Assembly: GCA_027451905.1 (NCBI GenBank)
Contig: DAIDHV010000009.1
Coordinates: 1-64,000 of the forward strand
From: Armatimonadota bacterium
GTDB taxonomy: Bacteria; Armatimonadota; Fimbriimonadia; Fimbriimonadales; Fimbriimonadaceae
Direction: 5' to 3'
Length of the DNA stretch: 64,000 nucleotides
Part shown: one piece after another, positions 8,206 to 17,048 of the stretch
Layout of the letters: each line of letters starts with the position of its first letter
Numbering within the stretch: the first letter of the stretch is position 1
Translations under genes and position numbers: made by a program
Notes under the pieces: generated by a model
What the model saw: the letters and a program-made list of their open reading frames with translations, nothing else
Told to the model about the DNA's origin: nothing
The model's database searches: none

Positions 8206-8874
8206 TTAGATGCCGATTTGGCGGATTGAGCTTGCTTCAATAGCCAATTGTGGAGAGTGGATTCTTGCCAGTAAATGTGCTTTTGGATTCATCGGAACCG
8301 ACACGATTGAAGCTTCATAGAGGGCCTCAACCTGTTGAATCAAGCGACAAGGACGATCCCACTGCCGCAGGCTAGCTTCATCCGGCTCGCCTTTCACCCC
8401 AAGGCGCCCCCATTGCCGCAGCAGTTCTTCTCCCGATCGAAAACCAATGGCTTGGTTGATCGGGGCTGAATACCCAATACTCAGCCCCACAGTCAGCCCT
8501 GCGGTTAGCCGATCTTTTACAATCTGCTTAACCGCGCTAGCTTCCTCGATTTGATGAAGTTTGGCAAGCACAATCAGCCCCTTCCTTGATTCGATCGCGG
8601 CGAGGGGCATACCAATCGGCGGACGGTCCCACTGATGACCAAAAGTAATAAACCCCGATTCAAGAAAGCGTGGAATGGCGCCGCTAAAGGCCCCATAGGC
8701 AATCACGTCACCCCCTAAATCCACCGTATTGCATGAAGCAGCAAGGCCCACAATCAACCCTTCATCAAGGCTTTGTAAAGTTCCGGAATTGGCGTTCAAT
8801 CCCAGTTGAGCTCCATTGCAGTTGACTAGCAAGGTTGGTTCCCAGTTTGGAAAATTGCCAATCGCGAAGTTCAA
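8206..8874 (-). CDS. HK97-family prohead protease
   Basis: 222 residues from TTG 8874 in a TTGA overlap with the portal stop. A serine protease of the herpesvirus assemblin fold is indicated by the early GDVIAYGAFSGAI segment, His80 in FGHQWDRPPIG, and Ser132 in LTVGLSIGY, the expected His/Ser pair in the expected spacing. It would cleave the capsid delta domain during maturation. The C-terminal third contains an additional Arg/Trp-rich piece before EASIVSVPMNPKA, the strand normally close to the end of these proteases. Both catalytic residues are kept, arguing against simple decay. Confidence 0.88.
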   Translation of the reverse strand: MNFAIGNFPNWEPTLLVNCNGAQLGLNANSGTLQSLDEGLIVGLAASCNTVDLGGDVIAYGAFSGAIPRFLESGFITFGHQWDRPPIGMPLAAIESRKGLIVLAKLHQIEEASAVKQIVKDRLTAGLTVGLSIGYSAPINQAIGFRSGEELLRQWGRLGVKGEPDEASLRQWDRPCRLIQQVEALYEASIVSVPMNPKAHLLARIHSPQLAIEASSIRQIGI

Positions 8875-10289
8875 GAGTGGGACCCTCCCATGTTGGTGGA
8901 TCCCGCTATGGGCTGACCACTTGCACTTGAACCGGCCGATGTTGGCGGTTGATATTTGCCGATTGTTGGCTCAGCAATGAATTGGTTACCGTCTTGGTCT
9001 GGCAAAATCGGCAATCCAATCAGTTGCCTGGCCTCATTGCGAGACATCAGACCATTCTGAAACGCTTGCCCCGCTCTTGCAAACCGAGAGTCCTCCGATT
9101 CCTTCAGAATCTCGATTGCAGAGCGATCCCAGCCAAACTCAAATCCTTCCCCGTTAAACTCGGGCAATAGCTGCTGAGTTAACTGTTTAGCCAACCGGTT
9201 CTGAGTCGGAACAATGTTGCCCTCATAGGCCGCCCTTCGGCTATCTTCAAAGCTGGCCTTTGCGGTTGCATTCCGCAGTCCAGTCCCTAAATTCAGCACT
9301 ACCGGCGGGATATTCAAAAGCGCACAAATCCGCTCTTCGGGCCGCTCCGTCACTTTATCAATCAGCATCTGTTGGGGGTTGAAGCTAAAGGGAATGACCT
9401 TCATCGGAACCGGCGCCACAAACGGCTCGCCTCTTCTATCCCCTGTAAACTTAGATCGCCAAAGGGCTGCAAGCTCCTCTCGCTGCCTCCTTTCAAATAC
9501 AAATTCTCGATCTTGGCCCGCGCTTGCGTCTGGGCAGATCAGGGCGCCAGGAACGCCCGCGTTTCTCAACAAAGAGGCGGTGTAAGACGCACTTTCATTG
9601 TCTGTGCAGATGTCACGGAGCGCAGCCTTGAGGGGAGAAATCCCTTTGCGTTCATTCATGGGATCAAGCACATGATGGCGCAGGTGGATAATGTCATTCT
9701 TATCCAAAATAAGGTCTTTGCCATCAACTCGCATTTTATAGCCAGATAGAAATGCGCTGCCATTATTGGGCCAAATCGGCTCGATTCGGTAGTGAGGCAC
9801 ATACCAAAGTTCGACAACTTTGCCATTGCGGCTGCGCACCTTTCTCCAGTACGCATTGCCATCTACCACCAAAGAAAGCACGGCGCCAGCCCAAAGCTGA
9901 GTGCCATCGTAATCTTGATTTGGGTGGGCTATTAGCTGGGCAGCAGGGTGATTAGGATCAAGATGATTGCCCCCGATCTTGGTCACCCCAAGCTGCGCTT
10001 CTGGCAAAGTTGTCGCTATCCAATTGATGCCAGCCATTACTATCGCGTTTTCCCACAAGGCGCCCGCTTCCGACTGATAGTCGTAGCTAGCGCCTGGGAG
10101 AAACGGCCAAAGTCCGAACAAACCCAATGAGCCAAGCCCATCACCCCCGTACCCTGGAAACAGCCTTGTCATTCCTTTGAAAAGCAAACTCCGAAGCAGA
10201 CTCTTCGTTGAAAAGGGTTGAGAAATTGAGCTGTTCGGCTCAGATTTTGGGGTGGAGAAGCTAAATTTGCCCCGATTGGAATTGCCCAT
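8871..10289 (-). CDS. HK97-type phage portal protein
   Basis: 472 residues from ATG 10289. The family core is recognisable: WENAIVMAGINWIATTLPEA near residue 80, LVVDGNAYWRKVRSRNGKVV, LWYVPHYRIEPI, DIIHLRHHVLDPMNERKGIS, ASLLRNAGVPGALI, and the C-terminal RICALLNIPPVVLNLGTGL followed by an acidic clip/crown part. The portal forms the dodecameric DNA channel at one capsid vertex and normally docks the terminase. No terminase gene lies upstream; the next gene is a cellular HD-domain gene. It is first in the phage-like block, with a good promoter about 90 bp upstream. Confidence 0.92.
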   Translation of the reverse strand: MGNSNRGKFSFSTPKSEPNSSISQPFSTKSLLRSLLFKGMTRLFPGYGGDGLGSLGLFGLWPFLPGASYDYQSEAGALWENAIVMAGINWIATTLPEAQLGVTKIGGNHLDPNHPAAQLIAHPNQDYDGTQLWAGAVLSLVVDGNAYWRKVRSRNGKVVELWYVPHYRIEPIWPNNGSAFLSGYKMRVDGKDLILDKNDIIHLRHHVLDPMNERKGISPLKAALRDICTDNESASYTASLLRNAGVPGALICPDASAGQDREFVFERRQREELAALWRSKFTGDRRGEPFVAPVPMKVIPFSFNPQQMLIDKVTERPEERICALLNIPPVVLNLGTGLRNATAKASFEDSRRAAYEGNIVPTQNRLAKQLTQQLLPEFNGEGFEFGWDRSAIEILKESEDSRFARAGQAFQNGLMSRNEARQLIGLPILPDQDGNQFIAEPTIGKYQPPTSAGSSASGQPIAGSTNMGGSHS

Positions 10290-10378
10290 GAAGTTGGTTG
10301 CAGCCAGCCCGCTGCGTTTTTCAACCCCCTTATAAGAGGAGTTGAATCTAGGCTTGGAAGGTGCCGCTGCAGGATTTA

Positions 10379-10406
10379 ATTAGGCGGCATCTTGCTGCGA
10401 TGTCAA
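10379..10406 (-). promoter_or_regulatory. predicted sigma-70 promoter of the phage-like block
   Basis: On the minus strand TTGACA (10406-10401) is followed after 16 bases by CCTAAT (10384-10379), four of six matches to the -10 consensus. It is the only good pair upstream of the portal gene, about 90 bp from its start. A housekeeping-type promoter rather than a phage regulatory region is itself notable. Confidence 0.45.
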
Positions 10407-10430
10407 CTTTTCCTCTTGAACTTCAAACAC

Positions 10431-10988
10431 TTATGAGGTGCCAGCAAGCCCAAGTTCCACCGCGTTTGCTTGCAAAGCAAGGATGATGTTTTGGATATGG
10501 TCTTCCAACGTCAGGCCGATTTCAGCCGCACCATGATTGACATCTTCTCGGCTGACGGCTGCCGCAAAAGCAGGAGTCTTTAACTTCTTCAAAACGCTTT
10601 TGACCTCAACCTCCATCACGCTTTTGCTGGGCCGAACATAAGTGACTGCGGTCACAAACCCCGATATTTCATCACAAGCAAACAAATGCTTCTCCATCAG
10701 CGTGGTCCGAGGAATCCCAAGCGCATCATTGTGGCTACCCACTGCTCTGATGATCTCCTCATCCCACCCCTGCTCTTCCAGAATTCTCATCCCTTGCCGC
10801 GGATGATCCTGAGGAAACTTCTCATAGTCAAAGTCGTGAATCAGCCCAAGCAGACCCCACTTGTCCTCATCTTCTCCAAGGCGATGCGCATAAAACCGCA
10901 TTGAGGTTTCTACACATAAACAGTGCCGTCTCAGGGAATCACTGTCAATGTAGGAGTTGAGCAGTATGAGTCCATCGCTTCGGTTCAT
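10431..10988 (-). CDS. HD-domain metal-dependent hydrolase
   Basis: 185 residues starting with ATG 10988. His22, the His51-Asp52 doublet in [12 protein letters not shown], His86 and a later Asp in FACDEISGF form the metal ligands of an HDIG-type HD domain (phosphohydrolase, often acting on nucleotides). The closest general type is the small HDIG hydrolase that hydrolyses nucleoside phosphates or nucleotide second messengers, but the substrate cannot be read from the sequence. It lies between the phage-like block and the PEP-CTERM gene, on the same strand as the block but upstream of the block's own promoter. Confidence 0.8.
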   Translation of the reverse strand: MNRSDGLILLNSYIDSDSLRRHCLCVETSMRFYAHRLGEDEDKWGLLGLIHDFDYEKFPQDHPRQGMRILEEQGWDEEIIRAVGSHNDALGIPRTTLMEKHLFACDEISGFVTAVTYVRPSKSVMEVEVKSVLKKLKTPAFAAAVSREDVNHGAAEIGLTLEDHIQNIILALQANAVELGLAGTS

Positions 10989-11280
10989 TTCCTTAGTTTG
11001 TCATAGAGAACTTCGGTACTTCAGATTGGGTCATCTGATTCAGACAAGTACAACATTTAGACAAGGATGATTCGCTTGGATATTCAAACGGCGATTGACT
11101 GATCACTTAAGTTCAGCTAGATATAAGCCAAAGGGTGCGCAGCAGTGTGACAAATTCGGCTAGAGATTCAAAACACACAAAAACTTCTCAGGTAACAATA
11201 AACCAGTATTTTTGCTGGCCCTTTACGCTGTAAGTGGTGTTACACTTGACTTGCCACTTGAGACGTGGTTAGAAATGACT

Positions 11281-11853
11281 ATGAAAAATCTACTTCGAAT
11301 TTCGTTGATTGGGCTTTCGATCTCTGCAGTCCTTGCCGCCCAGGCACAAAGGAAGCCAACCGTTACCTACACGGTTTCTGGCTCGGCTGGCAATTGGTCT
11401 TTGAACTTCAATGTTCAAAACAACATGTTGCCAAGTGAGGGCTATCTTTACTTCTTTGGTGTTGAATTGGACTCAGGGCGCAACATCACTGGTTCGCCAA
11501 ACGCCAATTGGAATCCAAATCGATGGGCCTCATGGGATAATTCAGGCTATGGCGGATCCAATACAATTTACAACAACAATTGGATCAACCAGACATTTGT
11601 TTCTGCAGACGAAATTGCAGCTGGAACAAGCCAAAATGGATTCGTGGCCGTGTCAACCGATGCAATCGCTCCCACCAGCGTTAACTTTTTTGCGTTCGGA
11701 GCCGGGGGAACTTATGGAGGAAACGACAATTTCAACGGTTCTGGCAACCCAGGTTTTGAAGGAATTGCGACCCAGAGTGTTCCCGAGCCGATGTCTCTCA
11801 TCGCTCTTGGAACTGGGGCTCTCGCCCTTCTTCGAAGGCGTCGAATTAGCTAA
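11281..11853 (+). CDS. PEP-CTERM sorting domain protein
   Basis: 190 residues from ATG 11281; an ATG at 11275 and a longer non-ATG frame also exist, but the signal peptide (MKNLLRISLIGLSISAVLA, cleavage after AQA) points to this start. The body is Asn/Gly/Trp-rich with beta character. The C-terminus has VPEPMSLIALGTGALALL followed by RRRR: the PEP motif, a membrane segment and a basic end, recognised by an exosortase that anchors or releases such proteins at the cell surface, usually in exopolysaccharide-producing bacteria. No exosortase gene is in the window. A strong terminator follows. Confidence 0.88.
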   Translation: MKNLLRISLIGLSISAVLAAQAQRKPTVTYTVSGSAGNWSLNFNVQNNMLPSEGYLYFFGVELDSGRNITGSPNANWNPNRWASWDNSGYGGSNTIYNNNWINQTFVSADEIAAGTSQNGFVAVSTDAIAPTSVNFFAFGAGGTYGGNDNFNGSGNPGFEGIATQSVPEPMSLIALGTGALALLRRRRIS

Positions 11854-11903
11854 GCTTTTTAGTCTCTATAGCGAATGGTCTCAGCCTAAACTAGGTTGGG
11901 TCA

Positions 11904-11946
11904 GGAACCCAGTTTAATGACTTTTAAACTGGGTTTCCTTTTTTTG
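11904..11946 (+). terminator. intrinsic terminator after PEP-CTERM gene
   Basis: Arms AACCCAGTTTA (11906-11916) and TAAACTGGGTT (11925-11935) pair perfectly over 11 bp around an eight-base loop and are followed by a T-run. Orientation suits the plus-strand gene ending at 11853. Confidence 0.85.
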
Positions 11947-12061
11947 CACAAGGTTGCTCCAAATTCAGTTGACCCTCAAAGGATCCTAGCAACTCTTCCG
12001 ACAATAACGTATCTTTGGACAGCCGAATACCAAGCATCGTGAAGTAGACTCAATTCCGCCA

Positions 12062-14629
12062 ATGAGCAAACTTCAAAGGTTCAAGCTCCTTGCCCTTGCT
12101 GGGGCAATTTTCCTCTTTCAACCCGCCTTAACTCAACTCCGCCCACCGGCAGTGCCCCTCGTGACCAGCGATCCCTACCTCAGCATTTGGTCCGAAAGCA
12201 ACCATCTGTACGACAGCTCCACAGTTCACTGGACCCACGTGCCGATCCCATTAACTGGCTACCTAAGAGTGGATGGACACCTTTACCGCGTCATGGGACG
12301 GCCCCGAAAAATCACAAATCAAGTGATTCCTCAATCCGCTCTTCAAGTCACCCCAACTTCAACAACCTATACCTTTAAGAACCAACAAGTTCAACTTAAA
12401 CTTTCCTTCTTAACCCCCTTGTTGCCGTCGGACTTGGAGGTTTATTCAAGACCGATCACTTACGTAACCTGGAAAGTTGCAAGCGTTGATGGTAAATCTC
12501 ACTCTGTGCAAATCTTTGAAGGCACTGGGGCAGCCATTTCTGTGAATCAGGCAACTCAGAAGGTGGTTTGGGCGCGCAAACATTGGGGCCCGTTAACCGT
12601 ACTCAAAGTTGGGACCCAAGCCCAAACATTGCTGAGCCCAGCCGGAGACGATGTTAGGATTGACTGGGGCTACGGATACACCGCCGCCAATTCAGCTCGT
12701 GCAGTCTCCGGTGTCGCCCCCATAAACTCGCTTCTTGAACAATTTCGCCTTCACGGCCATTTGGATGGAGTCGTAAGCGCGAGTATGCCCCGATCCGTCA
12801 AAAAAGGGGAAACCAGCCTCGGATTTTCTTTTGATCTTGGCTGGGTTGGCAGCCACTTTATCCAGCGCCAGGTGATGATTGGCTACGATGAAGGGCGCCA
12901 AATTGACTATTTTGGCAACAACCTTTTGCCCTATTGGCGAAAATTCGGAGATATCAAATCCACCTTTCTTGCCGCCCACCAACAGTATTCTGCCCTTAAG
13001 GACCGCTGCCATCAGTTTGATGCCCGCCTAACAAACAGTGCCATCAGGGTTGGCGGATCAAAGTACAGCCAAATCATTGCCCTTGCCTACCGAGAATGCG
13101 TCGCCGCCACCGGATTGGTAGAAGACGCTAACCATCAGCCACTCTTATTCACCAAAGAAGACACCAGCAACGGAGACATTGCCACCGTTGACGTCATCTT
13201 TCCGATGGATCCGATTTGGGTGCTGCTATCTCCAGAACTTGCCAAAGCCTCGTTGCAAGCCGATTTTGAATATGCTGCTTCTCCTCATTGGAAGTTCCCC
13301 AACGCCCCCCATGATCTTGGAACCTATCCCCAGGTCTTTGGTCGAGATGATGGCGGCGAAGGCATGCCAGTGGAAGAAAGCGGCAACATGATCATCCTGA
13401 CCGATGCCATTGCCCACGCCGAAGGATCGGCCGAATATGCCAAACAGTGGTGGCCGCAGCTCACTCAATGGGCCAAGTACCTTGTGCAGTATGGGCTAGA
13501 TCCCGAGGATCAGCTCTGCACCGACGACTTCATGGGCCATCTTGCCCACAATGCCAACCTCAGCATCAAGGCGATCTTAGCCCTTGCCGCCTATGGAGAC
13601 TTGTGCAAAATGAAGGGAGACTTCGCGTCTGCCAAACACTACAAAGCTTTGGCCCATGCCGACGCCGTCCACTGGATGACGGTGGCAGAAGAAAATGGTC
13701 ATAGCCTTCTTGCCTTCGACAAGCCAAATACCTGGAGCCAAAAGTACAACCTTGCTTGGGACCAAATTTTAAACCTTCATGTATTTCCAAAAACCCTCGC
13801 AAAATCTGAGCTCCGCTACTACTTAACCAAGCTCAATCGTTACGGTCTGCCCTTAGATTCCAGAACAACCCTTTCAAAAACCGATTGGACCATCTGGAGC
13901 GCCTCGATGGCAGGTTCAAAGTCTGAGTTTGAAAAGTTCATCAATCCGATTTACAGGTACCTGAACACAACCACCAGCCGAGATCCCGTTGCCGATTCCT
14001 ACATAACCACCGACCCTCACAGCAACGGGATGCATGCCAGACCCGTGGTGGGAGGATTCTTTATCCGATTCTTGGATGACCCTGCCGTCTGGAAATCATG
14101 GAGCCATCAAGTGAAGACCCGCGTTATTCCTTGGGCACCAATCCCAAAGCCCCCCGTGATCCACATGGTTGTTCCCACTTCTCAGGTTCATGGCCAAATC
14201 TGGAGATACACAACTACCGATCCGGGATCAGGTTGGAACCAGCCCCAATTTGATGATTCCACCTGGCAAAGCGGACCCGGAGGATTTGGAACCGAGGGAA
14301 CCCCCAATGCGGTTGTCGGCACCACCTGGAATACCGATGATATCTGGATTAGACGGACGGTAACCCTGCCCCATAGCCTCACAAAAAAGGAAATTCAAGC
14401 CCTAAAAATAAGCGTCTACCACGATGAAGATGTTCAGGTTTATTTCAATGGTGTGCTAGCCTTTACTCAGCCGGGCTATGTGAATCAATACCAAGTTGTT
14501 TCCATTTCCGCCGCTGCCAAAAAGCAGCTTAAAGCAGGAGCCACCCTTCATATTGCGGTCCATTGCCACCAAACCACCGGCGGCCAAGGAGTTGATGTTG
14601 GAATTTGCACCGAAACCCTCCCCAACTAA
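12062..14629 (+). CDS. glutaminase A-like exported protein (DUF4965/DUF1793)
   Basis: 855 residues with a signal peptide (LLALAGAIFLFQPALT). Domains in order: a DUF4964-like N-terminus (LRPPAVPLVTSDPYLSIWS, STVHWTHVPIPL), a DUF5127 beta region to about residue 300, then DUF4965/DUF1793 helical barrel (LAYRECVAATGLVEDAN, FTKEDTSNGDIATVDVIFPM, YPQVFGRDDGGEGMPVEESG, DDFMGHLAHNANLSIKAILA) to about 690. These are the segments of the fungal/bacterial glutaminase A family, which looks like a clan-GH-type (alpha/alpha)6 fold and whose true substrates in bacteria are uncertain. A further galactose-binding-like sandwich (WRYTTTDPGSGW, DIWIRRTV, YFNGVLAF) follows to the end, probably for binding a glycan. 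No operon partner is apparent. Confidence 0.85.
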   Translation: MSKLQRFKLLALAGAIFLFQPALTQLRPPAVPLVTSDPYLSIWSESNHLYDSSTVHWTHVPIPLTGYLRVDGHLYRVMGRPRKITNQVIPQSALQVTPTSTTYTFKNQQVQLKLSFLTPLLPSDLEVYSRPITYVTWKVASVDGKSHSVQIFEGTGAAISVNQATQKVVWARKHWGPLTVLKVGTQAQTLLSPAGDDVRIDWGYGYTAANSARAVSGVAPINSLLEQFRLHGHLDGVVSASMPRSVKKGETSLGFSFDLGWVGSHFIQRQVMIGYDEGRQIDYFGNNLLPYWRKFGDIKSTFLAAHQQYSALKDRCHQFDARLTNSAIRVGGSKYSQIIALAYRECVAATGLVEDANHQPLLFTKEDTSNGDIATVDVIFPMDPIWVLLSPELAKASLQADFEYAASPHWKFPNAPHDLGTYPQVFGRDDGGEGMPVEESGNMIILTDAIAHAEGSAEYAKQWWPQLTQWAKYLVQYGLDPEDQLCTDDFMGHLAHNANLSIKAILALAAYGDLCKMKGDFASAKHYKALAHADAVHWMTVAEENGHSLLAFDKPNTWSQKYNLAWDQILNLHVFPKTLAKSELRYYLTKLNRYGLPLDSRTTLSKTDWTIWSASMAGSKSEFEKFINPIYRYLNTTTSRDPVADSYITTDPHSNGMHARPVVGGFFIRFLDDPAVWKSWSHQVKTRVIPWAPIPKPPVIHMVVPTSQVHGQIWRYTTTDPGSGWNQPQFDDSTWQSGPGGFGTEGTPNAVVGTTWNTDDIWIRRTVTLPHSLTKKEIQALKISVYHDEDVQVYFNGVLAFTQPGYVNQYQVVSISAAAKKQLKAGATLHIAVHCHQTTGGQGVDVGICTETLPN

Positions 14630-14716
14630 GCGTGGCTGAAACGATAAGAACGGAAATACGGTAGACCCAAACACTCGTCGGGCAACGACGCCGGGCCATA
14701 TCTACTTGCTCTCTTC

Positions 14717-15937
14717 ATGTCGAAATCAGCCGCTGGTCCCGAATTACCGCCTCTGACAACCGGCCTCAAGTTCTTGCTTGCTGCCGGTTGTGGTCTAACT
14801 GCCGCCAATCTGTACTATGCCCAGCCCCTTCTTGCCTCAATCTCTCATACCTTTCACACCCCCATCGCAGCTGCAGGAGCCGTGCCTATGGCATGCCAAA
14901 TCGGTTACGCGGCTGGCCTCTTATTCATAACTCCCCTAGGTGATACCTTCAACCGTAGGACGCTGGTTGCGGTTATGCTTTCGATTGCGGTGGTTGCCCT
15001 CATCGCGATTGGGCTGGCGCCCTCCCTCGAGATCCTCATTTTTGCAAGCCTTGTCCTTGGGGTTGCCACCTGCATTCCCCACACCTTAATTCCGCTTGCC
15101 GTGAAGCTGACCAAGCCAGAAGAACGGGGCAGAACCATTGGCACCTTGATGAGTGGACTCCTTTTGGGAATCCTGCTTTCCAGAACTATTGCCGGACTCA
15201 TAGGTCAAGCAGGAAATTGGACCCTGGTCTACTGGACCGCAGCCGCCCTCATTGCGGTTCTGCTCGTCCTTATGATGATCAACTTGCCAAATGTTCCAGC
15301 CCATGCTGACCTTGGCTACCGTGCCCTCATGAAATCGACCGTGCGGATTGCCCTAGAAGAACCGGTGTTAAGGCAAGCCGCAATCAATGGAGCTTTCCTG
15401 TTTGGCGTCTTTAGCATCTTTTGGTCCAGCTTAGTCTTTCTGCTAGAGAGCCCCACGTTTCATCTTGGGCCAGCCGCAGCCGGTCTGTTTGGATTAGTTG
15501 GTGCAGCCGGGACCCTAAGCGCTCCCATCATTGGCCGGCTTTCCGATTCTCGTTCTCCAAGGTATCTGGTTGGCATTTCCACCCTCATCACCTTGGCATC
15601 TTTCTTGGTCATGATGGCATCGGCAAAAAGCCTTGTTGGCCTTGTCATCGGCGTCATTTTGCTTGATGTTGGGGTGCAAAGTGCCAACATTGCCAACCAA
15701 GCTCGCATTTACGCCCTTCGAGAAACCGCCCAGTCCCGAATCATCACCGTTTTCATGTCCACCTATTTTGTAGGAGGGGCAGTCGGTTCAATTTTAGGAA
15801 CTTGGGCCTGGGCAACCGGCGGCTGGATACTTGTTTCCGGATGCGGAATCGCCGCATCGGCAGTTGGTCTTGCCTGCCATCTCTTGGTCTCAGATCCCAA
15901 GCCGCTGAGCGTAATCCAACCTAGTGACGCATCTTAA
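14717..15937 (+). CDS. MFS transporter
   Basis: 406 residues with 12 predicted membrane helices. The first helix ends in ANLYYAQPLL, a signature of a branch of drug/metabolite MFS exporters, and the loop between helices 2 and 3 has GDTFNRR, the usual G-D-x-x-x-R-R motif A variant; a second copy appears after helix 8 as GRLSDSRSPR. No periplasmic domain. Substrate is unknown; possible roles are efflux of small organic compounds. It converges on the dioxygenase gene with its stop codon overlapping the other stop by two bases (palindromic TTAA). Confidence 0.85.
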   Translation: MSKSAAGPELPPLTTGLKFLLAAGCGLTAANLYYAQPLLASISHTFHTPIAAAGAVPMACQIGYAAGLLFITPLGDTFNRRTLVAVMLSIAVVALIAIGLAPSLEILIFASLVLGVATCIPHTLIPLAVKLTKPEERGRTIGTLMSGLLLGILLSRTIAGLIGQAGNWTLVYWTAAALIAVLLVLMMINLPNVPAHADLGYRALMKSTVRIALEEPVLRQAAINGAFLFGVFSIFWSSLVFLLESPTFHLGPAAAGLFGLVGAAGTLSAPIIGRLSDSRSPRYLVGISTLITLASFLVMMASAKSLVGLVIGVILLDVGVQSANIANQARIYALRETAQSRIITVFMSTYFVGGAVGSILGTWAWATGGWILVSGCGIAASAVGLACHLLVSDPKPLSVIQPSDAS

Positions 15938-16884
15938 ACTGAGCTATTGGTGGCAATACCAGGAACCTTTAGCGGCGGCAGATTCTTTTGAATTGCCTCG
16001 AGGTCTCTCATCATCCAAGATGGTAGCCGCAAGGTTGTTCCTAACTCGTCAATAGGCTCATCAACTGTGAATCCTGGCCTGTCGGTCGCAATTTCGCAAA
16101 GAGCACCACCCGTCTCTCGAAAGTAGATCGAGTGAAAATAAGTTCGATCTCGAACCGGGCTCACGTTGTGGCCTTTGTTCTGAAGCATTCCAAGCCAGCC
16201 CGACTGCACTTTCTGATCAGCAACGCCAAACGCAACATGGTGGTAAGTTCCTTTACCTCCCATTGACCTCATCGTAGTTGGCATGATGTCAACAAACTGA
16301 GGTCCAACCTGCAAGCGAGTTTTCATCTGGCCACTATGCATCGCAGACTCCAATTCGATCGGTAGCCCAATCGACTCCGTAAAGAATTTTTTAGAGTGAT
16401 CTGTCCTCGATCCAAGGCAAACCCCAGCAATGCCCTTGATGGCACGGGACGCCTCGATAACCCTCGTCCAAGGATTGCCCATTTGCCGACCAACTTCGAC
16501 CATCGCGAGGCGCAGCCCATCGGGGTCCTCAAAGATAATGCTCCTTTCGCCGTGAGCATTGATGTACCATTCAGGGTCTCGGCCCGTTAACCGATCAAAC
16601 CAAAACTCCAAACTCCCCGGTGGCACCGCAAAGGTCATAGAGTTAAAAGTGCCTGCTCCTCTTGCCCCGTGCTGGCTTTTTGGGTAGGAAAAGAAGGTGA
16701 GGATAGTTCCAGGAGAACCTTTTTCGTCTCCGTAATACAGGTGGTACACGGAAGGATCATCAAAATTAACTGTGACTTTAACAAGCCTTAGCCCTAAGAC
16801 ATTCGTGTAGAAATTCACGTTTTGCTGGGCGTCACCGCAGACCGCGGTTACGTGGTGAATGCCAAGCAAAGTTGCAGATGACAT
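15934..16884 (-). CDS. VOC-family ring-cleaving dioxygenase (MhqO-type)
   Basis: 316 residues with two vicinal-oxygen-chelate halves. The first begins GIHHVTAVCGDAQQNVNFYT and includes VNFDDPSVYHLYYGDEKGSPG; the second has His-containing TYHHVAFGVAD and Glu in GALCEIATDRPGF, giving the His-His-Glu metal site expected of the quinone-responsive MhqA/MhqE/MhqO-type dioxygenases. The closing ...LRLPSWMMRDLEAIQKNLPPL is typical. These enzymes act on catechol or hydroquinone-like compounds and are commonly induced by electrophiles. An AT-rich divergent region with a palindrome lies upstream. Confidence 0.85.
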   Translation of the reverse strand: MSSATLLGIHHVTAVCGDAQQNVNFYTNVLGLRLVKVTVNFDDPSVYHLYYGDEKGSPGTILTFFSYPKSQHGARGAGTFNSMTFAVPPGSLEFWFDRLTGRDPEWYINAHGERSIIFEDPDGLRLAMVEVGRQMGNPWTRVIEASRAIKGIAGVCLGSRTDHSKKFFTESIGLPIELESAMHSGQMKTRLQVGPQFVDIMPTTMRSMGGKGTYHHVAFGVADQKVQSGWLGMLQNKGHNVSPVRDRTYFHSIYFRETGGALCEIATDRPGFTVDEPIDELGTTLRLPSWMMRDLEAIQKNLPPLKVPGIATNSSV

Positions 16885-16965
16885 AAGTTTTTGATTTCTC
16901 CCAAAATCTTCCTATATACTATCACGCTTTTTCTAACTTTGTACAGTTTTTGCAGTTTTATGGAC

Positions 16966-16980
16966 AAATTGTAACAATTG
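16966..16980. promoter_or_regulatory. operator-like palindrome AATTGTAACAATT
   Basis: AATTGT (16967-16972) and ACAATT (16974-16979) form a perfect inverted repeat around one base in the divergent region between the dioxygenase and the oxidoreductase, about 70 to 85 bp from each start. It could bind a small dimeric repressor. Which gene it serves is unknown. Confidence 0.35.
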
Positions 16981-17048
16981 ATTCCTTGTGTAGGCAACTC
17001 GCTCATCACTAGGAACGCTTGGTATCCAATTCGCGGTAAATTGCCATT

